Part shown: positions 1 through 10,107 of the stretch, piece by piece
Layout: each line of letters starts with the position of its first letter
Numbering within the stretch: the first letter of the stretch is position 1
Source: Trifolium pratense
Taxonomy: Eukaryota > Streptophyta > Magnoliopsida > Fabales > Fabaceae
Reading direction: 5' to 3'
Length of the DNA stretch: 64,000 bases
Assembly (NCBI RefSeq): GCF_020283565.1
Contig: NC_060060.1
Location: 39,990,001 to 40,054,000, forward strand
Notes under the pieces: model-generated
What the model saw: the letters and a program-made list of their open reading frames with translations, nothing else
What the model was told of the DNA's origin: nothing
The model's database searches: none
Position numbers and translations under genes: made by a program

Positions 1-654
1 AAAAAGTTACTATTTTTAGTTGCTTTAACATGTGTAATATTGCACATGTTAGACAAATCCATATTTTAATTATAAAAAAGTAAAGAAAAATTGATCAATG
101 GTTAAGAAGTACAAATTGAAGAAAATTGAGAAAAAAAAAACTTGAGAAGATCCTTTCTCTTGAATTTAGTATTCAATTCAATTGAATCGTGTTTCCATGT
201 TTGAAATCTTTTTGAGGGTTGCTTTGCTTTTGTCAAATCTCAATTATCAATTATCAATTATCAATTATCAATCAAATCAACCAACCGAAAGAGAGTGGTA
301 GTTTTTTCCTCTAACGGTCGATGGACATGCACTGCACTTGCCTATAAAAATTGTTTGCATTTTGCTTTGACCATCACGTTATACTAGACGGCTGGTCTGT
401 TATTGGTTTAATCTTTGAGAAAAGAAAACTTAGATATCATTGACATTGCCCAACCAAACTCACCTGCCTTGAATTCTTTTTCATGGCCTGCAATCATTCT
501 ATACTTTCAATTGCACTCTTCAACAGACATTGTGGTACATTGGCTGCTTGAAAGTTGAAAGCAATATGCATGTAAGGTATAGGAAAAAATAGCGGAAAGT
601 TGACAAGATAATTTGAATAAATTTATGGCGAATAGATCATAAGCTAGTTTCAAA
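1..654. other. AT-rich intergenic DNA
   Basis: No coding region or RNA gene is recognisable here. The only structure seen is a short heptamer array, CAATTAT repeated about 4.5 times, at 241-272. It may be the flank of a gene outside the window. Confidence 0.5.
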
Positions 655-667
655 GGTGGTCTAAGCT

Positions 668-831
668 AACCAATTGTAAGTTGGTTTAGTGGTGATTGAC
701 GTTGAACTTGGTAGGGAGGACCGCGGTTCGATCCCCTACAACTACGATTGGGAGGGGGCTGGAATCACTTGATGTCAAAACTGACCACCGAACCAGATTA
801 AACTAGTGGTAAAAAAAAAAAAAAAAAAACA
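668..831 (+). mobile_element. tRNA-derived SINE with poly-A tail
   Basis: The 5' part carries an A-box-like stretch (TTGGTTTAGTGGTGATTG) and a B-box-like stretch (GGTTCGATCCC), the internal RNA polymerase III promoter of tRNA-derived SINEs. The element ends in an A run of about 19 bases. Flanks 655-667 and 832-844 are a 13-bp direct repeat with 11 matches (GGTGGTCTAAGCT / GGCGGTCCAAGCT), as expected of a target-primed insertion. The body downstream of the B box is not tRNA-like, so it is not a functional tRNA gene. Confidence 0.8.
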
Positions 832-1139
832 GGCGGTCCAAGCTCATGTGCAATATGGGCCATGACATATGGTCTCTTCAAAATGAGGGCCTCAATTTTT
901 CTATTTTAGTTTATGTTGTTTGTTTTCAATTTTATTTTTTGACAATAGTTTTCGATTTTATTAAATAAAAAAAGAACTTTATTATCAATTTCAACATGAC
1001 AATGTTTCTTGTCCTATTTGATTTAATGTAATTGATTTAATATTGATAATTTATATGTTTAAAAAAAAATGGTTATTTTTTTATATTATATGCAATTTAA
1101 ATCAATTGATTTTTTTTTTATGCCCTTTCGCTTTATCTT

Positions 1140-1975
1140 TATGAAATTGGTTAGGTTCTATTACTCATATGAATATCATTTTAAATTCCTTGTCCGGAGC
1201 TTTTGAAATTTGCAAAAGGGGTTGGAGTCCTCAGTTCAAATTGGTGATTATTGTTGCTTTTATAAATATCATTAACATTATTTGGCTCAGTAGAAATAAT
1301 TTGAGATTTAACAATGTAAAATCTCTTTAGAATTCTGTCATTGCTTGGATTGTGGCAAATGTTAATATGACAGGATATCAAACTTCCCTGACAACAAGCT
1401 ATTCTATTTCTGATTTTTCTGTGCTTAAAGCGTTTAGGGTCAGAACTCATCCTCCTAATTAAGGCTTATAATATCATCGAGGTTCTCTGGCACCCTCCTT
1501 TGGTTGGCTAGGTTAAATGTAATACTGATGGTGCAACTCATGGTAGTCCGGATCCTTCGGCTTGTGGTGGTTTATTCAGAAACTGTCACGGTGTGCATTT
1601 AGGAAGCTTTGCTGATTTTCTTGGCCAATCTTATGCTTTTGTTGTAGAGCTTTCTGGCGTCATGTGTGCCATAGAAGCTGCTTTTGATAGAGTTTGACAT
1701 TCTTTGTGTGTGGAATGTGACTCAAAGCTTGCGGTTTTAGCTTTTAAGTCTCCTAGCATGGTGCCTTGGAATTTAAGAAACCGTTGGGAGAACTGTTTCT
1801 TCAAGACTTTGAGTATGAATTTTATAATCACTCATGTATTTCGGGAGGGTAACCATTGTGCAGACAAATTAGCTAATCTTTGCAGAACTATGTTTGGTGG
1901 GCTGAGATTCCTCATGTAATTAGGGAAGACTATACTAGGAATAGGTTAGGTCTTCCTTATTTCAGATTTTGCTAG
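1140..1975 (+). pseudogene. LINE reverse transcriptase/RNase H tail, decayed
   Basis: Translated on + with stop codons allowed, this resembles the C-terminal part of plant non-LTR retrotransposon polyproteins. It has a linker with INIIWLSRNNLRFNN, then an RNase H-like part (KCNTDGATHG, SACGG-like block, then CVECDSKLAV), ending with FREGNHCADKLAN. In-frame stops at about 1329, 1460 and 1696 show it is dead. Only the 3' end of the element is present. The protein resemblance is from recall of the family, not a search. Confidence 0.75.
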
Positions 1976-2984
1976 CTTGAGGGTTTGGTTTATGCCACCC
2001 CTCTTTGTACTTTGACTTCTTTCTTTTTTATCTATCCTTTGGTGGTGCCTCAGCTTGCTAGGCTCACCTTGCTTTTATAAAAATAAAAATTAAATTAAGG
2101 GGCTACTTTTATATTTTGCACAAAATCTCCAAAAACTCTGAGACGCCCCTGACTAGCTTTTAACAAATAACTACATTTATGAACATGATTTTAAAATATT
2201 GTTTGATGGCATTAAAATTTAAAATTCATCATATAAAAATTAAAACAAATAAAAAAAAAATCTTCCAAAATAATTGTGCAAACAAAGATTGAAACAGCGG
2301 TGGTCTAAAAGAAATATCTCTGATGCAGAAAGGGAGAAAAAAAGCTCAATGATGTCACGAGATACAGAAATGTCACCACGATCCGCTTTCACTACCTACC
2401 ACAAACGATCGTGGTTGGAAAGAAGTGACCATTAAACTTAGATATTGCAACAAGGCGTGAAGATTAGGGAAGATGAGATCAACTTTTAGAGATTATGGAG
2501 ACTCTATTTCTCTTTATTTAATACTTGGACAAAAAAACTTATACTATCACGAAAACATATACCAATACCGAATTTCTCTTTTGTCATGGAAATAACTCCA
2601 TCAACATTATTCATCTCATATGCAAATACAAATCTAAAAAAATGTGTATAGAATAATTTACGGTATTGATACCCTAAATTTGGGACAAGTTCAACCCATA
2701 TATTATACGGTATCCAATGTGAAAAAGTTTTGTGAATTAACAATGTAGAAAGGACTACAAGGTGTTTGGACAATTTGGGAGGGAGTATGTATCACATAGG
2801 GGAAATGTTTTGAGTAGGGATAGGACCCACATACATGGAGTGGTGGTGTGTGGTGTGCCATGCCATTTTCCCTTATAATTATTATATAATGCAGGCTAGG
2901 CCACTCTTCCTTCCTTCCTAGCTATAATCTTCACCACACGCCCTCTCCTCTTAACTTTCACTTTACTACTCTTTTTCTCTTTGC
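1976..2984. promoter_or_regulatory. Upstream region of the LBD gene
   Basis: About 1 kb with no recognisable gene. It probably holds the promoter of the LBD gene that starts at 3086. The last 100 bases are pyrimidine-rich. No individual operator can be assigned from sequence alone. Confidence 0.4.
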
Positions 2985-2992
2985 TATATATA
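2985..2992 (+). promoter_or_regulatory. Candidate TATA box of the LBD gene
   Basis: TATATATA sits 94 bases upstream of the LBD start codon, in a pyrimidine-rich context. The leader between it and the ATG contains TTAAG/TTAG and TTAA repeats. The position suits a plant TATA box with a short leader of about 60 bases. Not tested. Confidence 0.5.
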
Positions 2993-3085
2993 CATCTCTC
3001 TTCTTATTAGACATTGATAGTTAAGTTAGTTAAGTTAGTTAGTTTGAAGGGATATATAGAACAAATTAATTAATTAATTAATTAG

Positions 3086-6000
3086 ATGAAAGAGGGTAAC
3101 AAGAAGCAGGGTGCAGCTTCACCCTGTGCTGCATGTAAGCTTCTAAGAAGAAGGTGTGCTCAAGATTGTGTTTTTGCTCCTTATTTCCCTGCTGATGAGC
3201 CACATAAGTTTGCTAATGTTCATAAAGTCTTTGGTGCTAGTAATGTCAACAAGATGCTTCAGGTACCTACTTCCCATTTACTAGTATTTATTTTTAGTGT
3301 GTAATTTGGTTTAACATCTCTTCCCACTTACGATATGCAATTTTATACCACTACATCTTAAGATGCAAAAAATTGCAGGCTGCAGCAAGATTCCTAATGC
3401 AAGGGGATTTGGATCCCATAAAAGATTTGAAACATTTAAACAAGTTAAAGAACATACTTATGTGATTAAATTACTTTTTCTAGTATTTGAAATACAAGTT
3501 TAAAGTTGAAATTCAAAATAATAAAGTGCAAAAAAACAAAATCAATCATGTTAAACCTTTTCTTCTTCTAAAAGAAGCTAGAAGAATATAGTTGTGGCCT
3601 TGTGGGGATTCAATCATAGTCAAAGAAAGCTCCACTAGTCAATTTTATAATAAGCTAGAGGAAAGGGGATTATTTCTTTTTGTCATCGTAGTCTTATGAA
3701 TTTATGAAATACTCATGTCCGATGTTTAGGTAGTGGATACAACCAAAAAATACTTTATTTAGATTTGTTTTTCATAACGTCGCTACTTAAATGGACGACA
3801 TATTTAAAAAAAAAAATTATTTTTATAACATCTATTATTTAAGTAGCGGAAGAGTAAAAATAAAAACATGTATATCATGCAAGAAGCATATAGGACCGCA
3901 AAAGAAAATCCCTTCGTTCTATGCAACAAGGCAATTAAATTTTTGTCTTCTAATTTAGCCCAACATGTCAATCTAGCTAGCACTTTTTTTCTCTACAATT
4001 ATGGTATAAGTATGAAGTTTTTTTTAACGATAAATATATTATTAATAAAAATCAAATTTTTGCATAAGACGAACTAAGATCGATAAGGTATAAGTATGAT
4101 GAAGTGTACAATGGAGAAACACATTAGTCACATTCACATACTACGAATTTTTCTCCCTCAATCAAATTTTTCACATGCAAATATTGGATATTTTTCATAA
4201 CTAACTTAAACTTCTATTATCTTTTGCTACTTAGATCAACCACATATTAATTTTATTTTTTCACTGTTATGAAGCGTCGGTGAGAGTAGCATTTATCTAT
4301 TATCTATCTATTGGTACTATTTGATATTAAGAAGTGCGGTGGGGTCATAAAGTCCATATAAACATCCAATAAAATTTTGGACAATTATAATTTATAGACT
4401 CCAATAATTCATTGCTGACAAAAAAAAATACTAATAAATAAATAAACTCTAATATACTACCTTCTCCTAATACACAAGATATATTGTGACAAGAATTAGG
4501 AAAAATAGTTTTTTATGTTAAATTTGACGGTCAAAAAAAAAAATGTTAAATTTGACAATAATATATCTTCTCTTTTTAAAATTATTTTTCAATTATTAAG
4601 AGAGATAAATAATAATTTCTTATTTATCTTTATTTAATTAAAAATATTTTTGTAAAAATTTAATTAATACATCTTAAACTTTATAAAAATCTTATAAATT
4701 AAAATAAAAATTTTACAACAAAGAAATTAGACAATCTTCAATGGTAGTACATATTATGTAATGTAGGTACTTATTAGATACTACCATTGTAGCAATGTCC
4801 ATTGAGTACCTAATATGTACTGTTTCTCAAATAGGTATTTTCTCTCCTCATTATAATATATTTTTGTGGGAACTATTTATAAAAATGTAGAATTATTGAT
4901 GAGATATAGAGTTATTACTATTAGTGAGACCAGTTTAAAATTTTTTAAGAGGTGCTGAGTTGGATGGATTGAGTACTTATTAAGTACTATTATTAAAAAA
5001 TAATAAATAAATAATGTGTACACGTGAGACTCAGTTAAATACTCAAACTTAAGAAGCTCCATTGTGGATGCTCTCTAGAAACTAGTAATATCATAATTTT
5101 GTAGGGACAAGTTGTCTCCAATGGAACAGGATTTCCTGAGGTAATATTTTCACACAGTTTCACGCTGTGTTAAATCAGGACCGTCCGATCTAATCTGAAT
5201 GGTTCAGATTGATTTAGACTGATTTTGTATAGATGCAATATGAACCGACCGATCTGAAATGGACGGATGAGATCTAAAACAGCGTGTAACTTTGTGATTT
5301 ACAACTGCAGGATATCTTGATCCGTCTCCAATGACCCAATTAGAAGCACCAATCCCTAACCAAACCCACCTGACAATACTTTTTCACAAAGTGAAATTTA
5401 AAGCATGCATACATATTCACATTGCAATCTTTTTTCTCGATTTTAATTATTTTTTTTAGAAAATTACTTACGAGTACCTTTTGAAGTAGTTAAAGAAGTA
5501 AACATAGTAAATAAGTGTTGGAATTTAGGTATTTTATATTTTAAAAGTATAAATAATACTTATTTTAATGTTTTATATTACTGTTCAAAGCACTTATTAG
5601 CCTAACTTTTTTTTTATGGTAATACATACATTCTTCGTCTTTAATATTTGATTCATTTAAAGTTTTGCACATAAATTAAAAAAAATAATATAAGGTTTTT
5701 TCTAATTTACCATTTCATGATTTGAAAAATTTTAAAAATTAAAGTGGTCAAATACGAGAAAAACATGTTCTCACTATTAAATATGTTTGGATATCATCCC
5801 AAAAGCGAGATCAAAGAGTGAGGTTGTCCTCACATATTTATACACTTCACATCTCGGGAACCTAAGCAATGTGGGACTTCAAACAATCTCCAACAACACA
5901 ACTTCACATTCAATACTCACACTCACGCCTAGCGTGGTCCTGGATCAAATGCCCACATTGCAGTTCTTAACCCGGCTCTGATACCATGTTAAAGATGCTT

Positions 6001-7936
6001 TTTTAAGTGAGATTCAAGCATATTTAACACCGACAATCAACATGTTTTCATATCAATCCTAACAAAAAATATGTTTTTATACTATTTGCGTTTGATATTT
6101 TTGGCTTCATAGCACCAGATGTTATTAATCTTTTTAAAAGAGTTCTAAAAGTCATGCATAACAATGAGATTTGAATCCTCTCCAATTTTCCCTCATATTA
6201 TCTCTCATTTTTCTTAATTCAAAGATCGTTAAAATCAACATGTTTTGATCCAAATCCATAACAATGTTGTCTCTTCTAAATTTGGCTTGGGACTTGGGAG
6301 TGTGCTCCTTTTGAGGTCTGAGGTTCGATTCTCTCTGGCGCCAATTTAGGTGGACTAAGTTGTCTCTTCTATGAATATACTTTTCAAAAGGATTGGAAGC
6401 AATAGTAAAACTAGTTTTGAAAGTAACCAAAAGCCATGTCCACATAAGTAAAATTAGAAAAGGTTAGGGATTCGGCGCGTTCAAACCTCAATATCGTACG
6501 TCCTAATCTCTTTGTCTGCTTTTCAATTCCTACATATTCCAACATTAGGTCTGTTTCATCTTTTGGTCTGCCATGTGATCCATAAAATATGAAAAATGAA
6601 CAAGACAAAAGAAAAAGTATGCTTGCACATCAATAGGATTACATATTTTATTTGAGAATTTCAATTTCTTTTTTCATCATGTATTGGGATATAACCAATG
6701 GGAGCTTCCAAACGTGGTCTTGCCCCCCAAAAGTCAGGGTCAAGCACAAATTTGTAACTTAACAAGCAACGAGATTTTGAGATTGAGATATCACAAACAA
6801 ACGCAAGATCTTCACTTTTTTCTTAATCAAGATATCTTCTATACGTAATTAAAACAGAAATGCTATATGAACATAAGAAACTTGGACAAAAATGTGATAT
6901 CGTACTTTTTCCATTCACAACACAGATGTTTGAGACGTGCAAGAAATATTAAAAAAGCAAAAAGTATAACTTTGTTGTATTTTTGTCAGAAAATTGCCTT
7001 TAAATAACATTTTTTATTTCTTATAAAAAAAATCTGTTGAAATAATTGCGACTTATTTAAATAGTTGACTTTTCTTAAACAAATGATTTTTTGTTGACTC
7101 ATCGACTAAAATTGAACCTTAAATCAAATAATTAAGAGATTTAAATATGTTGAATCTTAAACTAAATAGTTAAGGAGCTCAATATCACTTCTGTTATGTA
7201 TTGTTGATGCAAGATCTTCACTTTTATATTTGACGTTCACGTTATATTTGGCGCCATTAGGAAATTAAAAATGACTCAAGTAATATGCTTCTACACCACG
7301 TGAAGTTGTCTGATCTTAGACAATTTTTTATCCAAGCATTAAATATATATTTTCTTATTTCATTGTCAAAGTCCATTATCACAAACAGTTAATTTAATAT
7401 TATGCAACATATATCTGCTCCATTACTAATATTTTGGGTAATTATACACAATATATGTCACTATTTTAGAAATAAAAAATTTTATTGCCAAAAACATTTT
7501 TGAAGAAATTATTACCAAAAATCTTAATAATAGAGACCTCGATTACTTTTGAGAAATTGAGAGGATCTATTAATTACTTGTCCCTTTTAATTTGCAGGAC
7601 TTACCTGAACATCAAAGAGGGGATGCAGTGAGTAGCATGGTGTATGAAGCTAATGCAAGAGTGAGAGACCCTGTTTATGGTTGTGTAGGGGCCATTTCGT
7701 CACTTCAGCAACAAATTGATGTGCTACAAACCCAATTGGCTGTGGCACAAGCTGAGGCAGTACACCTAAGGGTGCGCCAAACTGCATCATCATTTTGGAA
7801 TAGTGCAGGGCATAGCCCTACTAGTCCAACCTATAGTGGCTCTCCATCATCCAAGATCAATGAATCACAAGCCAAACATATTTTTGATATGGACATGGTG
7901 GTGGTGGACCAAGATGGGTATGGTGGTGACTGGTGA
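3086..7936 (+). CDS. LBD4: LOB-domain (LBD) transcription factor, LBD4-like
   Basis: Two exons, 3086-3262 and 7598-7936, give a 171-aa protein; the intron is phase 0 with GT-AG ends. Residues 14-28 carry the LOB zinc-finger-like block C-x2-C-x6-C-x3-C (CAAC...CAQDC). The GAS block follows ([18 protein letters not shown]). Exon 2 opens with the [18 protein letters not shown] stretch and the heptad-spaced leucine-zipper-like part around [14 protein letters not shown]. These are class I LBD hallmarks; such proteins are nuclear DNA-binding regulators of organ boundaries and vascular or meristem growth. The N-terminus and zipper look most like Arabidopsis LBD4/LBD3, so the exact orthologue is inference. 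The C-tail is Ser/Pro-rich then acidic. The intron is 4.3 kb, about 90% of the gene span, and holds several transposons. Confidence 0.93.
5124..5323. mobile_element. Mutator-like MITE in LBD intron
   Basis: A 200-bp element is flanked by perfect 10-bp direct repeats GTCTCCAATG (5114-5123 and 5324-5333). Its ends are imperfect inverted repeats of about 20 bp, with subterminal inverted stretches (CACGCTGTGTTAAATC near the left, AAAACAGCGTGTAAC near the right). A 9-10-bp target duplication suggests the Mutator superfamily. There is no coding capacity. Confidence 0.7.
5785..6040 (-). mobile_element. TRIM-like LTR retroelement remnant
   Basis: On the minus strand TGGTATCAGAGCC (5974-5986) matches the classical plant primer-binding site for initiator Met-tRNA, preceded by a TTAACA LTR-like end. 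Downstream on that strand are GTCCCACATTGC and TATAAATATGTGAGG, which I recognise from legume TRIM LTRs. No protein is encoded. Boundaries are approximate and one LTR is incomplete. Confidence 0.6.
6278..6358 (+). mobile_element. Short SINE copy with perfect target duplication
   Basis: It carries a B-box-like GGTTCGATTCTC and the surrounding CTTGGGAC..GGGAGTGTGCTCC block that recurs at 44767-44830, so both belong to one SINE family. It is bounded by perfect 12-bp repeats GTTGTCTCTTCT at 6266-6277 and 6359-6370. The 5' A-box part is missing and the A tail is very short. Confidence 0.65.
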
Positions 7937-8011
7937 TTCAATGTGGTGATGCAATGCAACAGTTACTATTAAAATTAAAATATATAGTTATATACTAGTA
8001 GTACCTATTTA

Positions 8012-8152
8012 GCATATGTTTGATATCACGGTGAATGTATCAGAATCACGATGACTCACCGTAATTTTGCAAAAGTTACACTTTGTATCTTTTAAAAAAT
8101 CACAATAGATCACCGTAATTCTGACATACCTACCGTGATACCAAACATACAC
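8012..8152. mobile_element. Tourist-like MITE (TTA target site)
   Basis: A 141-bp element lies just downstream of the LBD stop codon. TTA occurs immediately outside both ends (8009-8011, 8153-8155). The terminal inverted repeats read GCATATGTTTGATATCACGG on the left and the complement of CCGTGATACCAAACATACAC on the right, extending inward. The TTA duplication and form suit PIF/Harbinger-derived MITEs. It may lie in the LBD 3' untranslated region. Confidence 0.7.
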
Positions 8153-9320
8153 TTAGACTATAATTAAAATATACAAAATAGAACAAGGGAGCGAGATGTT
8201 ATTTTTTAAAGTAATGTCTTCTATAGTTTCACTTTAAGCCTAGAGGTCTATATAAGTACCTCTGTTAGTGTTCGTTGAGTCTTGAGGTCTGCTTTGATCT
8301 TAGTGAGTTATTAGGACCTAAGTCACCCAAAATTTTATAATTTCACTTTAATTAGAAGAGTAGAACAGAACTCTAGAAGCAGTGGTGGCGGATGCCGTTC
8401 GCCCGCTTGGTTAATTTGGTTATAGATTTCTCATTGATGATTGATGAAATATAATATAGTGTAAATATATATAATTTGACATTTGTGTTAAGGGCAAGGT
8501 TATATGATTGTGTTGTGGATTCTTCATGGCTAAAAGACCGGATGGATGGAGTTTTGTATTGTTGTTCTAGTGGTGCTTGACTTTATCTTTTGAAGTTTAA
8601 TTACAAGGAAGATGCACCTATAAGCATTTACTTAGTTTTTCACAAGTATTGCTATACAATTATCAATTTGAGGATTTATGTATTAATGAATGTGTTTTTT
8701 TCTCTCTTTCGTTTTGTTTACCTTTTGTTCATTTGGTGTTCTGTCTTAATCTATATATGATTTTGTTATACATCGAGTGAAAGGCCATTTTGAGCATTAA
8801 AAAAGAAAAGTACAAAACCACTACATAACGAGCTAAACACGCTTATTCTTTTTACTTATACCTGTTTTAAATTTAAACCGTTTAATTTTAATCGAACAAT
8901 CATATATATATATATGTCACTGTTATTTTTTTAAAACAATAAATACTAAAAAAATATTGAATGATAGACGAAATGACAATATTATTATAAACTCATATAT
9001 AAGTGAAAGAGCCAGAATTCAAACCACAGTCATAACGTCTCACCTAATAATTTCGGTATTTTTTTTCCAATTGAATTAGGAATTGTAGACAATAAATATT
9101 AATGTTAAATACCTCTTTTTATGTTTCTATATCTGTTGTACAAAAAAAAAAAGCAAAAAAATCTGTTGATATTTTCTTTTTCCTATAATTAACAATAATC
9201 CTGTGCAACCATTAAAATAATAATTTATTTAAAAAATTTATACACAAAAAATCTCCCTATTATTAGAGAACTACACAAAAGAATTGTGCTCATGTCTGCT
9301 ACAATTGAAAAACTAAGGTT

Positions 9321-9357
<37 letters not shown>

Positions 9358-10107
9358 CAAAAGAAATTATTTGTAGAACTCGCTTTCATGAATCTGCTGG
9401 ATTGGAAGGATTGGATGCTTATGCATGAATACATATGAGACCTACTTAAAAAAAACCCAATGGATTGTCTAAACTCTAAATGACAGAAATTGTAACAATT
9501 TTCCCACAACTTGGAGCATACACATATGTCATGCCTAGCTTGGACAGTCACTTGAATGTGGAAATCAAGCTCAACGTGGAAAGGTGAAGAGAGTGGACGA
9601 AGGAGAGGTGAGGGTTGCATAGAGAGGAGAAAACGAATATTTTCAATTTTCTATAATTTTAAATATAGATGTGAAATTTCACCCTATTTACAAAGCCATG
9701 CTACTTCCTTTTGGGATAATTGAAAACTTTGATTTGTTTCCCATTTTTTGAAAAACTAGTACACAGATTTCTTAAATTATTATATATAGATAGATAGATG
9801 GTGGATTACTGGCGTCCCCAATTCTAATTTTTGAGTAATTCATTAACAGGTATGAAATAGCATGAAATTCACATAACATACACTTCCCCCCAAAGAAAGC
9901 ATAAGCTATTAATTGCACTACCAAAATTGAGGTATCCCGTTCCACAATTAAGAAATGTCAGAAGGTAAGCAAGAGCAACCAGAGTCATCAATTCCATAAC
10001 ACAATAAGCAAATAAAGGAAAGTAGAATACTCACTTCAACAAATATTTTTCTCTTCATTCGCTATGTGTTCCCTGTCTGCATAACCAAATTTTACCCTTC
10101 TCATTCC
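8153..10107. other. Intergenic region between LBD and cyclin T
   Basis: Convergent 3' flanks of the two genes. I see an A run of about 28 at 9329-9356, a (TA)n stretch near 8902-8914 and short reading frames, one of which merely spans the homopolymer. No gene is supported. The cyclin T 3' untranslated region probably occupies the right end. Confidence 0.5.

Larger units (their letters stand above)
3263..7597 (+). other. Large LBD intron
   Basis: The donor is CAG|GTACCT and the acceptor TTTGCAG|GAC. Besides the elements listed separately (MULE-like MITE, TRIM remnant, SINE fragment) the sequence is AT-rich and I see no other gene. Short reading frames inside it have no recognisable domain. 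Confidence 0.8.

Noticed and set aside
668..740. Possible tRNA gene from A and B boxes
   Set aside because: The arms do not pair as a cloverleaf and the unit has a poly-A tail and target duplication, so it is a SINE. The same reasoning rejects tRNA calls at 29320, 44767 and 63930.
3375..3470. Possible extra LBD exon after an AG at about 3379
   Set aside because: The exon 1 to 7598 join alone rebuilds the conserved LBD block without gap; the intervening frame has no LOB similarity.
9225..9620. 131-codon minus frame with a run of Phe
   Set aside because: It reads through a 28-base homopolymer and has no family resemblance.
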